A DNA stretch of 64,000 bases. Origin: DASXHY01 sp035552155 (GTDB lineage: Bacteria > Verrucomicrobiota > Verrucomicrobiia > Limisphaerales > DASXHY01). Made by a program: the position numbers and the translations under genes. Shown here piece by piece: positions 1 to 7,864 of this stretch (the stretch's first letter is position 1; the number at the start of each line of letters is the position of its first letter). The notes under the pieces are model-generated. The model saw nothing but the letters and a program-made list of their open reading frames with translations, made no database searches and was not told the DNA's origin. The stretch covers positions 44,392 to 108,391 of the forward strand of contig DASZLX010000006.1 in assembly GCA_035552155.1 (NCBI GenBank), in the 5' to 3' direction.

Positions 1-1542
1 GACGCTTTGCCCGTCGCCGCCGTTGCCCATCATCATGGCCGGCTGCTGCTGGCTGTAACCGTTGCCGCCGCAGCGCAGGACGGTGTTGCCAGTCACGGTC
101 GCCGACAAGAGCGCCGAGCCATTCACGCCGAATTTGCCGACGCCCAGCCCCACGTAACGCGCAGTGTCGCGAAAAAGATTGTTCGTCACCACGTCGTTGA
201 TGCCGCCGTAGATCCCGATGCCTTTGCCGCCCCAGGCATCGATCGCCGTATTATTCACATACGTGATGTTGCTCATCGTCGTGTAATAGTAAGTGGTCGA
301 ACCGGACACGTTGTAGTCGACGGAATTAATCGCCATGGCGTCGTCTCCCGTGCCGCGCACAAAATTATTCGAGTAAGTGAGATTGATGCCGATACCGTTG
401 GCGCTTTGCACATTGTTGAAATTGCCGCCGTCGGACCACACGCTCAAAACCCGGCAATTCCGCGCCGTGCCGCCCACGCCCGCGCACCAGAACGCGGAAG
501 TCGCGTGCTGGATCCACACATTGTCCACGAGCCAGTTGTTGCCGCTGAAATTAACCGCGCCGTTATTGTTGTTGCCGGCGCGATTCGAGCCGTTGCAATC
601 CAGCGCCACGTCCTGCAGCGTGCAAGACGTGGTCGTGATCATGTTAGCCACGCCCTGGGAATTGTTCGCGGGCGTGACCCGGTAAAGCGTGCTGTACCAT
701 GGTCCCGCGCCCTGGATTTTTATCCCGGAAGCGTGAAGCCCGCCGTGGATGGCGCTGAAGTAATAAGTGCCGGGAGGAATCCACGCGCTTTTTCCCTGCG
801 ATTGCGCGGCGAGGAAGCAATTGTTAATGGCAGTCGTGTTGTCCACTGCGGGATTATTTGAGACCGCGCCATAAGCAAGAATGGAAAGGGAATTGGCCGG
901 CTGCGCGAATGGCGCGGGCGGATTCTCCAAATCCACCACGTCAATGTCATAAAACGCCGCCGTGTTGGCCGGGTCTTGTTGCAACGTAATCGTATCGCCC
1001 GGCGCGACCGGTGTGTTCGTGATGAAGGCGTGGGTGTCGTTCCAGAAGCCGCGTGGATTGCCGTCCGCGGGATTCTTGTCGGCCTGGCCGTTGTAATTGG
1101 TGCCTTCGTAGCAATAGCTCTGGGCCGAGTTGACACTGAGCGCCTGGCGAAAGATTCCGTTGACGTATAAATCAATCGTGTTGGTAATCCCGCCGCCAGC
1201 CGGAGCGTCGGGAATGCACGAGCGCAGGTTGATGGCGGTCAGGTTTCCGCCGGTGTCATTCGTCCATGTGACGAATTGGCCAACGGCATTCAACTGCACA
1301 TAGGCGTGGCCGGAGGCTTCGAGAACCGCGCTCGAATACGGCGTGGTCGGCGCGGACGTGAGCGCGACGATGGTTGCGCCGCCGCCGAGCAGACCTGATT
1401 CGCCCTCATAGCTCGTGAACGGAGTGGTCGCGCCCACGGCATGCGCATTGGCCCCAGCGTGCAAAAACAGGAGCAAAGCGGCGGTCGCGCAAATGAGACG
1501 CACCACGGGTGAGGCGAAGGATTGGGCAGAATACGACCGCAT
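1..1542 (-). CDS. Secreted CBM-like plus right-handed beta-helix protein, GH87/mycodextranase-like (3' end outside window)
   Basis: The frame is open from an ATG at 1542 to the window edge (514 codons, C-terminus missing). Residues 1-33 form a signal peptide. Residues of about 36-180 look like the N-terminal beta-sandwich (CBM-like) domain of actinobacterial mycodextranases: they begin with a YEGESG-type motif and contain SCIPDAPAGGGITNTIDLYV. From about residue 190 (NSLSILAYGA, then WIPPGTYYF and GAGPWYSTLYR) the protein becomes a pectate-lyase-3-like right-handed beta-helix rich in Asn turns. This architecture is known from alpha-1,3-glucanases (GH87) and related beta-helix hydrolases. Family-level activity is inferred, and pectate lyase-like or GH55-like functions are alternatives. 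It is transcribed divergently from the GH3 gene, with a shared palindrome between them. No clear Shine-Dalgarno site precedes the ATG. Confidence 0.75.
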   Translation of the reverse strand, partial: MRSYSAQSFASPVVRLICATAALLLFLHAGANAHAVGATTPFTSYEGESGLLGGGATIVALTSAPTTPYSSAVLEASGHAYVQLNAVGQFVTWTNDTGGNLTAINLRSCIPDAPAGGGITNTIDLYVNGIFRQALSVNSAQSYCYEGTNYNGQADKNPADGNPRGFWNDTHAFITNTPVAPGDTITLQQDPANTAAFYDIDVVDLENPPAPFAQPANSLSILAYGAVSNNPAVDNTTAINNCFLAAQSQGKSAWIPPGTYYFSAIHGGLHASGIKIQGAGPWYSTLYRVTPANNSQGVANMITTTSCTLQDVALDCNGSNRAGNNNNGAVNFSGNNWLVDNVWIQHATSAFWCAGVGGTARNCRVLSVWSDGGNFNNVQSANGIGINLTYSNNFVRGTGDDAMAINSVDYNVSGSTTYYYTTMSNITYVNNTAIDAWGGKGIGIYGGINDVVTNNLFRDTARYVGLGVGKFGVNGSALLSATVTGNTVLRCGGNGYSQQQPAMMMGNGGDGQSV

Positions 1543-1598
1543 GACTTGTGTTTTTTAAATGGTCGTGGCAAACCTAGTGGACCACGTTGCTTTCGCCA

Positions 1599-1614
1599 TC
1601 CCCTAAATCGGGGA
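1599..1614. promoter_or_regulatory. Candidate operator TCCCC-N6-GGGGA, copy 1
   Basis: The sequence is TCCCCTAAATCGGGGA, a perfect 5-bp inverted repeat around an A/T-rich 6-nt spacer. It lies between the divergent beta-helix gene (57 nt away) and the GH3 gene (44 nt from its ATG). The same arrangement recurs at 7700-7715 and 10201-10216. A site for one of the two local LuxR-type regulators is an inference. Confidence 0.55.
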
Positions 1615-1657
1615 CTTACCCGAAAACAAATCGATATTGCAGGATGTTGCTCAACAC

Positions 1658-3955
1658 ATGATCCCTCACTCCCACCCCTGCCGCAAAGTTCATCCGTGTT
1701 TTTTAATTCTGCTCGCAGTCGCCACGATATTGTTCGGTGAAATTCCAGTGTTGCGGGCGCAAGACGCGCCGCCTTACAAAAATCCCAATCTCGCCGTGGA
1801 GGCGCGGGTTGCCGACCTGCTTGGGCGCATGACTCTGGAGGAAAAAGTGCGGCAGCTCGACATGTATTTCGGCTCGGAAGAAATATTGGACAAGAATACC
1901 AATCCAACCGCGGACCATCACACACATGCCCGGCTGGACGTGGTGTTTGATCCGCAATTCGCCGAAAAATCCGTGGGGCATCTCGGGGTCGGCTCCATTC
2001 ACGACCTTTATCCGCGCGCAAAACTTTCCAATCGCATCCAGGAATGGGTGATGCAATCCAATCGCCTCGGCATCCCGGCGCTGTTCATCGAGGAGGGTTT
2101 GCACGGTTACATGGATTACAACGAGACGGTTTTTCCCCAAAGCATCGCGCTCGCCACGACCTGGAATCCCGAACTGGCGCGGCGAACGGGAGCGGCCATC
2201 GCGGCGCAGGCGCGCGCAAACGGCGTGGACATGATTCTCGGGCCGGTCCTGGATGTCGCGCGCGATCCGCGTTGGGGGCGCGTGGAGGAGGATTTCGGCG
2301 AAGACCCGTATCTGACCGGCCAACTCGGCCTCGCTTACGTCGAGGGCATGCAAGGTGATTCACTGAACACCGACCACACCGTGATTGCCGAGCCGAAACA
2401 TTTCGCCGGCCACGGCAGCCCGGAAGGCGGACTCAATACCGCGCCCCTGCACGCCGGCGAACGCGAAGTCCGCACGGTCATGCTGAAATCTTTTGAGCCG
2501 GCTGTTCGCGAAGGAAAAGCCATGGGCATCATGGCCGCCTATCACGACATCGATGGCGTGCCCTGCACGGCCAATCCGTGGCTGCTGAACAAAGTCCTGC
2601 GTGACGAATTGGGCTTTCAAGGATTCGTCTTGTCCGATCTGGGCGCGATTCGCCGACTCTACGACACCCATCATGTTGCTGATTCACCCGCCAGCGCGGC
2701 GGTGCTGGCGCTCAATTCCGGCGTGGACATGCAATTTTATGATTTCGGCCACGACACGTTTCAAAATGCCATTATTGACGGCGTGAAAAATGGCAAAGTG
2801 TCACCCGAAACTTTGAACCGCGCGGTCGCAAGGATTCTGCGCGTCAAATTCATGCTTGGCCTGTTTGACCATCCGTTCGTGGACGAAAATCTCGACGCCA
2901 AAGTGCGCCATTCCGCCGCGCACAACGAACTGGCCCTGGAATCCGCGCGCCAGGCCATGTGCCTGCTCAAAAACGACGGCGGTCTTCTGCCGCTGAAAAA
3001 GAACCTCAAACGCGTCGCGGTGATTGGGCCGAATGCGAACATCAACCGGATTGGGGATTACACGGAGGTGGCCAAGGAAAGTTCGAAGCAAGGCATGTTC
3101 GAGCAAATCAGGCAGTTGCTGGGCGCGAATTCGGAAGTCACTTTTGCCGATGGTGAAGACATGGAAAAGGCAATTGAACTCGCCCGGAATTCGGACGTCG
3201 CCATTCTCGGCCTGGGCGAACGGATGGGAATTTCCGGCGAAAGTTTTGATCGCTCCGATTTGAATCTTCCGGGAAAACAAGAGCAACTTCTGGAAGCCGT
3301 GGCGGGCGCCGGAAAGCCGGTCGTGCTGGTGCTGCAAAACGGCAGGCCGCTGTCGATTTCATGGGCGGCCCGGCACGTTCCCGCCATCCTGGAAACCTGG
3401 TATGCCGGTGAATTTGGCGGACGCGCCATTGCGGAGACTCTTTTCGGCGACAACAATCCGGCGGGCCGGTTGCCGATTTCGTTCCCGCGCAGCGTCGGCG
3501 CGTTGCCGGATTTCTATAATCATTTTCCCTCGAAGAGCACTTCGTACATCGACGGCGATAGTTCACCGCTCTTCACTTTCGGTCACGGTTTGAGCTACAC
3601 GACTTTTAAATATGCCGGCCTCGCGGTCACTGCGCCGCCGGAGCAGGGCGCGGATGACGTGGTGGTTTCGTTCCAACTCACCAACACCGGCACACGCGCA
3701 GGCGATGAAGTGGCGCAATTATATGTCCGCAAGGAAACGGCCAGCGTCGCGACGCCGGTTAAATCATTGAAGGGATTCTTGCGGGTCCATTTGAAACCGG
3801 ATGAATCCCAAAAAATCACCTTTCACCTAAAGCAATCCGACCTCGCGATTTGGGGCGCCAGCCAGGAATGGCGGGTGGAACCGGGCGAATACAAAGTCAC
3901 CGTCGGCGGCGATTCAGAGGGTGGTTTGTCCGCGAAGTTTAATTTGAAGCCGTAA
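1658..3955 (+). CDS. Secreted GH3 beta-glucosidase-type glycoside hydrolase
   Basis: A protein of 765 aa, the usual length for periplasmic GH3 beta-glucosidases. It hydrolyses terminal non-reducing beta-glycosides; beta-glucosidase or beta-xylosidase specificity cannot be read from sequence. After a signal peptide (hydrophobic core LILLAVATILFG, ending near AQDA) come the GH3 N-domain with ARDPRWGRVEEDFGEDPYL and KHFAGHGSPEGG, and the nucleophile motif GFVLSDLGAI with Asp327. The second alpha/beta domain follows, and then a C-terminal fibronectin-III-like domain (AGDEVAQLYVR). The ATG at 1658 was chosen over an in-frame TTG at 1637 because it starts closer to the signal peptide. A palindrome lies 44 nt upstream. 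It is probably part of the local polysaccharide-degradation regulon. Confidence 0.93.
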   Translation: MIPHSHPCRKVHPCFLILLAVATILFGEIPVLRAQDAPPYKNPNLAVEARVADLLGRMTLEEKVRQLDMYFGSEEILDKNTNPTADHHTHARLDVVFDPQFAEKSVGHLGVGSIHDLYPRAKLSNRIQEWVMQSNRLGIPALFIEEGLHGYMDYNETVFPQSIALATTWNPELARRTGAAIAAQARANGVDMILGPVLDVARDPRWGRVEEDFGEDPYLTGQLGLAYVEGMQGDSLNTDHTVIAEPKHFAGHGSPEGGLNTAPLHAGEREVRTVMLKSFEPAVREGKAMGIMAAYHDIDGVPCTANPWLLNKVLRDELGFQGFVLSDLGAIRRLYDTHHVADSPASAAVLALNSGVDMQFYDFGHDTFQNAIIDGVKNGKVSPETLNRAVARILRVKFMLGLFDHPFVDENLDAKVRHSAAHNELALESARQAMCLLKNDGGLLPLKKNLKRVAVIGPNANINRIGDYTEVAKESSKQGMFEQIRQLLGANSEVTFADGEDMEKAIELARNSDVAILGLGERMGISGESFDRSDLNLPGKQEQLLEAVAGAGKPVVLVLQNGRPLSISWAARHVPAILETWYAGEFGGRAIAETLFGDNNPAGRLPISFPRSVGALPDFYNHFPSKSTSYIDGDSSPLFTFGHGLSYTTFKYAGLAVTAPPEQGADDVVVSFQLTNTGTRAGDEVAQLYVRKETASVATPVKSLKGFLRVHLKPDESQKITFHLKQSDLAIWGASQEWRVEPGEYKVTVGGDSEGGLSAKFNLKP

Positions 3956-3971
3956 CGATGCGAAAGGTTTT

Positions 3972-4120
3972 AACGCAAAGATGCCAAGGCGCAAAGGATT
4001 TAAAGTGTTTCGCCGACACCTTCCAGGCCAGTATTTAGCGAGCGAATCTTATGGATTGGCACATTTTGTTTTTGGCCGTTCCCACTTTGCGTCTTCGCCT
4101 CTTTGCGCCTTTGCGTTGAA
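3972..4120. repeat. Intergenic inverted repeat built from gcaaag-type units
   Basis: The gap between the GH3 gene and the convergent response regulator is filled by an imperfect inverted repeat. The left arm (3972-3997) begins AACGCAAAG and continues with a GGCGCAAAGG unit. The right arm (4085-4120) carries the reverse complement with CTTTGCGCCTTTGCGTT. Repeats of this type are scattered in intergenic regions of many bacterial genomes. It could fold into a hairpin at the 3' end of both convergent transcripts. Confidence 0.5.
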
Positions 4121-4151
4121 ATTCCCTCGGGCCGGCGCTCCCGGTTCGCTC

Positions 4152-4793
4152 TCAATAATACTCCGACCGATGCTTCGCCACGGCTTCCACGCGGCTGCGC
4201 ACGTGCATCTTCAGGCAGATGTTTTTCACATACGTCCGCACGGTTTCGGTGCTGATGCTCAATTGATCGCTGATCTCCTTGTAGATAAAACCCTGCGCCA
4301 GCAATTCCAGGACTTCGCGTTCGCGCGGCGAGAGATTCTCCGCTTCGCGCGGTGAATTGCCGACTAGATGAAAATGCTTCACCACCTTGCTGGCAATGTG
4401 GCTGGACATGGGCGCGCCGCCCGTATAGGCGTCGCGGATGGCGGCCAGCAATTGCTCCGGCGGGCTGGACTTGACCAGGTAACCGTTCGCTCCCGCCTTC
4501 AACGCGCGGAAAATGCGTTCGCTGTCCTCATAAATCGTGACCATGATGATCTGCATGGCCGGCGCGACCTTCTTGATCTCGGCCACGCATTGAATTCCCG
4601 ACATGTGGGGCAGCTTGATGTCCATGAGCACGACATCAGGATTTTTCTGCAAAATTTCCGGCAACGCCTGCTCGGCCGAGGTGTAGGCGCCAAGACATTT
4701 GATGTCCGGCGCCGATTCCAGGATTTGGATGAGCTGCTCCCGCAATCCGCTGTCGTCTTCGACAATGACGACTGATTTTTTCATGAAGTCCAT
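4152..4793 (-). CDS. NarL/LuxR-family response regulator
   Basis: A protein of 213 aa with a complete two-domain layout. The receiver domain covers residues 6-120, with acidic residues VEDD at the start, phospho-acceptor Asp58 in VVLMDIKLPH and a Lys in YLVKSS. A C-terminal LuxR helix-turn-helix starts at about residue 150 (NLSPREREVLELLAQG, TETVRTYVKNICLKM). It lies 33 nt downstream of the histidine kinase gene on the same strand, so the two very likely form a cognate pair and one operon. It is a strong candidate for binding the TCCCC-N6-GGGGA sites in front of the neighbouring hydrolase genes, but this is inferred from location and from LuxR-type proteins usually binding inverted repeats. 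Confidence 0.92.
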   Translation of the reverse strand: MDFMKKSVVIVEDDSGLREQLIQILESAPDIKCLGAYTSAEQALPEILQKNPDVVLMDIKLPHMSGIQCVAEIKKVAPAMQIIMVTIYEDSERIFRALKAGANGYLVKSSPPEQLLAAIRDAYTGGAPMSSHIASKVVKHFHLVGNSPREAENLSPREREVLELLAQGFIYKEISDQLSISTETVRTYVKNICLKMHVRSRVEAVAKHRSEYY

Positions 4794-4826
4794 TACAACA
4801 ATTTAATCCCCCGCAGCGCCATCCAT

Positions 4827-6563
4827 TTATGCGCCGGGCACCGGCGTCCCGATCCGCAAACTCAGGCGCACCGTCGTGCCGCCGCCGGGTTTGCTTTCCA
4901 CGGTGCAACTGCCGCCGATGTTTTGCAGGCGCTGTTTCATGTTGGATAAACCGTGTCCGGAAACGCCCTCCCCCGGCTGGAACCCGGCGCCGTCGTCATG
5001 CACGGTAACTTCCAGGGAACCATCCGCGAACACCATGCGAATCGTCACCTCGGAAGCTTTGGCGTGCTTGATGATATTATGCACGGCCTCTTTCACCGCC
5101 AGGCTGATGTTGTGGCGCGTCTGGCTGGAGACCTGGATTTCCGGCGGCAAATCCATCACGTGAAAACGGCAGCGCAACGGCGTCTGCTCGCACAATTGTT
5201 TGACCATCTGGCACACGTAATTTCCCAACGCCTCCAAATTGTCGTTTTCCGGATTGACCGCCCAGACCGTTTCGTAAAGCGCCGAGACCAGTTCGCGGGA
5301 CATTTTTGAAACCTTGTCGAAATCGGCGCGCGCCTTTTCAGGGAACGCGGGATTTTCCTGGGCCATGGCGCTTAACAGGGAAATTTGCGTGACGCGGGCG
5401 CCGAGATCATCGTGAATGTCGTGCGCGATCCGCAGCCGCTCCTGTTCCAGCGCGCGCTGTTGTTTCAAGCGGGCCATCTCGCGCCGCATGCGTTGCCAGA
5501 CGAAATAACGGCTCGCGCCCAGAATCATCGCCACGATGGCCGCCAGCGCCGCCGCCCAGAACCACGGTGTTTTCCAGAACGGCTCCGGGACGAAAACCCG
5601 GATCGACGCTTCCCCACCGGTCCAGGCGCCCATCACATCCAGGCCGCGCACGTGAAATTTGTAATGGTTCGCGGGCAGGGCCGCGTAGTAGGCATCGTGC
5701 ACATTGCCCGAGCCCATGCTGTACATCTCGTTCCATTCCACCACCAAACTGTCCCCGGGCTTCACCGCGGGCGCGGACTCCAAAAGATTATGCCATTCGC
5801 CGTGGCTCGCCTGGTCGATGTCCACGATGGCGAAGGCGCGGGTCTGCGGATCCTGCCCGAATTTCACGACCTTGGCCATGCTGGGCCGGGTGCCGTCGTG
5901 GATCCAGCCCGCGGGCGGATCGTCGTCATTGGGATGCTCGCCGTGATCGTTTTCAAACGGCGATTGCAACAGCACGACATTGCCAAGTTTGCCGTCGGAT
6001 TTCGAAACGACCAGATTCGCCACCACGAAAATCCCCACCGTCTCCGGCGGCCCGGCCGAGGAAATCACGATCAATAACCGCGTGGCTTGCGGCGGCACGA
6101 CCAGCGTTTCGCGGCGGTGCGTGAGGGAGGAAGTTTTCAACGAGCCGGTCCAGCCCGTGCTTTCGCCGCTGACGTGATAAATGTTCTGGCTGATCTGGTC
6201 GCCCGAGCTGTTGAAGAAACGCACGTTCAGCGACATCTCGCTGTTGGGCTCGTGCCAGGTGCCTTCAAATCCCTCCAACATGTAACGCAAGCGAAGTGGC
6301 GGCTTGCTGTTCGTGGCCGGGCCGAAATGGAACACGATGCCTTGCGGAGTGGAACCCAGGCTGATGCTGTCCTTGTCCCGGAACGGCAGTGATTTTCCAG
6401 CCACGCGGACGGATTGGATTTCCAGCGTATTCGTGGCGTCGTCCGCCCGCAGCGGAAATGCGGCGGCCAGCAGCAGCGCCGGCGCCAGGCAGGCCGCGAC
6501 AGCTTTGCGAACAATTCCGATCGACGCACCCTTACGGCAAATTGAGCGGAGGTGCGATTTCAT
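4827..6563 (-). CDS. Membrane sensor histidine kinase (Y_Y_Y-type sensor, HisKA_3)
   Basis: A protein of 578 aa. Residues 1-41 are a signal peptide. A large periplasmic beta-rich sensor ends in a Y_Y_Y-like segment (ANHYKFHVRGLDVMGAWTG, just before the membrane). A single membrane helix follows (WFWAAALAAIVAMILG, about 336-352). The cytoplasmic part has a NarX/DesK-type HisKA_3 domain with phospho-acceptor His381 in AHDIHDDLGARVTQ, and a HATPase domain (EAVHNIIKHAKA, HDDGAGF, GHGLSNMKQR). The periplasmic part also includes RLRYMLEGFEGTWHEP, the sort of pattern seen in sugar-sensing verrucomicrobial kinases. It should phosphorylate the adjacent response regulator, probably on sensing a product of polysaccharide breakdown (inference). 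Confidence 0.9.
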   Translation of the reverse strand: MKSHLRSICRKGASIGIVRKAVAACLAPALLLAAAFPLRADDATNTLEIQSVRVAGKSLPFRDKDSISLGSTPQGIVFHFGPATNSKPPLRLRYMLEGFEGTWHEPNSEMSLNVRFFNSSGDQISQNIYHVSGESTGWTGSLKTSSLTHRRETLVVPPQATRLLIVISSAGPPETVGIFVVANLVVSKSDGKLGNVVLLQSPFENDHGEHPNDDDPPAGWIHDGTRPSMAKVVKFGQDPQTRAFAIVDIDQASHGEWHNLLESAPAVKPGDSLVVEWNEMYSMGSGNVHDAYYAALPANHYKFHVRGLDVMGAWTGGEASIRVFVPEPFWKTPWFWAAALAAIVAMILGASRYFVWQRMRREMARLKQQRALEQERLRIAHDIHDDLGARVTQISLLSAMAQENPAFPEKARADFDKVSKMSRELVSALYETVWAVNPENDNLEALGNYVCQMVKQLCEQTPLRCRFHVMDLPPEIQVSSQTRHNISLAVKEAVHNIIKHAKASEVTIRMVFADGSLEVTVHDDGAGFQPGEGVSGHGLSNMKQRLQNIGGSCTVESKPGGGTTVRLSLRIGTPVPGA

Positions 6564-6613
6564 GCGATTATTTTAGCAGCCGGAGTGGAAATGGAAATCT
6601 TTGAAGTGCCGGA

Positions 6614-7588
6614 TCAGTGACTGGTTTCAGGTCGCAGGGTTCGCACAATAAAGGCGTCCAGTACTTTGTCGAATCCCACGCCGCCCGGGAAACCGTGTCC
6701 GCCTCCCGGCGTCATCCAGTACGTGGCATCAGCGCCTTCCGCCTTCAATTTTTCATAGAGCGCTTTGCCGTGCAGTCCGGGAACGATCGGATCGCGTTCC
6801 CCATCGCAAATCAAAAGCGGCGGAACGTCCCGGCGCGCCTGACCCATGGGACTCATGGACTCGTAGAGCGCTTTGTGTCCATCAATATCAGGAGTGACGC
6901 CATGAAATAGCACGCGCAGGCGCGGACGCGAGTCATAAGGAATTTTATCGTCCGGTCCGCGAAAGCTCACTTTCCCATCGGCATTGGTCACGACATCATC
7001 CGGGCCCTGGTTCCAGAAGCGGACAAAATCCGTCGGCGGAATATAACTGAAACTGCCGGACACGCGCGCGCTCACACCCGCCAGTTCGGGCACCGGGCCG
7101 CCGTCATCGAAATTCTCCGGCACCATCGCCACCATCAGGCTCAAATGCCCGCCGGCTGAGCCACCGGTGACATCAATCCGACTGGGATCGATGTTAAAGC
7201 GCGCCGCATTCTTGCGAATAAACCGGATCGCATTGCGGCAGTCGCGGATATTTTGCGGAAACCCGCCTTTTTCTCCCAGCCGATATTGAATGGAAAACAC
7301 CGCCACGCCGTGCCGCATGAAAATTTGCCAACCACCCACGCCCCGGACGGTCGTGGCGAAGTCGCCGCCAAACCACCAGCCGCCGTGGATTTCCACGATG
7401 GCGGGCATGGGCGCTTTGGCCTGCTCCGGCAAAAAAGCGTTCAGCTTCAAATCCCGCCCGTCCACATTGGCGTAAACAATATTTAAGTCGGAACGATAAG
7501 CGGGAAACTGTTCCTGAGCGGCGGTGTGAAAACAAAATGCCAGGCTCAAGCCGGCCAAAAACAGCAGGGATAATTTTCTCGTTTTCAA
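6614..7588 (-). CDS. Secreted alpha/beta hydrolase, BD-FAE/esterase-lipase type
   Basis: A protein of 324 aa with a signal peptide (LLFLAGLSLAFCFHTAAQ). The alpha/beta-hydrolase fold shows the oxyanion-hole motif IHGGWWFGG and nucleophile elbow GGSAGGHL. An acidic residue in CDGERDPIVP and the His in PGGGHGFPGG complete the likely Ser-Asp-His triad. Related enzymes remove acetyl, feruloyl or other acyl groups from plant polysaccharides, so it could deacylate the polymer that its neighbours cut. The start is TTG at 7588: an in-frame stop lies eight codons upstream, and this codon is directly in front of the positively charged signal peptide. It is divergent from the GH92 gene, with an operator-like palindrome between them. 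Confidence 0.85.
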   Translation of the reverse strand: MKTRKLSLLFLAGLSLAFCFHTAAQEQFPAYRSDLNIVYANVDGRDLKLNAFLPEQAKAPMPAIVEIHGGWWFGGDFATTVRGVGGWQIFMRHGVAVFSIQYRLGEKGGFPQNIRDCRNAIRFIRKNAARFNIDPSRIDVTGGSAGGHLSLMVAMVPENFDDGGPVPELAGVSARVSGSFSYIPPTDFVRFWNQGPDDVVTNADGKVSFRGPDDKIPYDSRPRLRVLFHGVTPDIDGHKALYESMSPMGQARRDVPPLLICDGERDPIVPGLHGKALYEKLKAEGADATYWMTPGGGHGFPGGVGFDKVLDAFIVRTLRPETSH

Positions 7589-7699
7589 GGTGTCAAAGGA
7601 ACAGCGAGATTGTCAGGCCCGGGGCGTTTTCATTGCACGGTGTGGTCGGGGATTGGTGCTGATGCGGAAAGGATAGGCAGGCTTTGACCTTTCAATCCA

Positions 7700-7715
7700 T
7701 CCCCGTTTTTGGGGA
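7700..7715. promoter_or_regulatory. Candidate operator TCCCC-N6-GGGGA, copy 2
   Basis: The sequence is TCCCCGTTTTTGGGGA, extended by one further base pair on each side (7699-7716). It lies between the divergent esterase-like gene and the GH92 alpha-mannosidase gene, about 110 and 150 nt from the respective start codons. It matches the copies at 1599 and 10201 in half-site, spacer length and A/T-rich spacer. Confidence 0.55.
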
Positions 7716-7864
7716 TGTGAGCCGGCGCGCAACTCCGGTAGCTTTCGGCGGATGCATTGCCCACGATCGGAGCGGAGCGCGTCCCCACCGGCACCCGTTC
7801 GGAACCAAATTTTATGGCTGCAAAAACCTGTCAACCGATCAATATCTCCCGCGGACAAACCATT

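Noticed and set aside
7..861. Long plus-strand open frame at the left edge
   Set aside because: It is antisense to the beta-helix protein gene, whose translation shows clear domain motifs; the plus frame has an Ala/Arg/His-rich composition typical of GC shadow frames.
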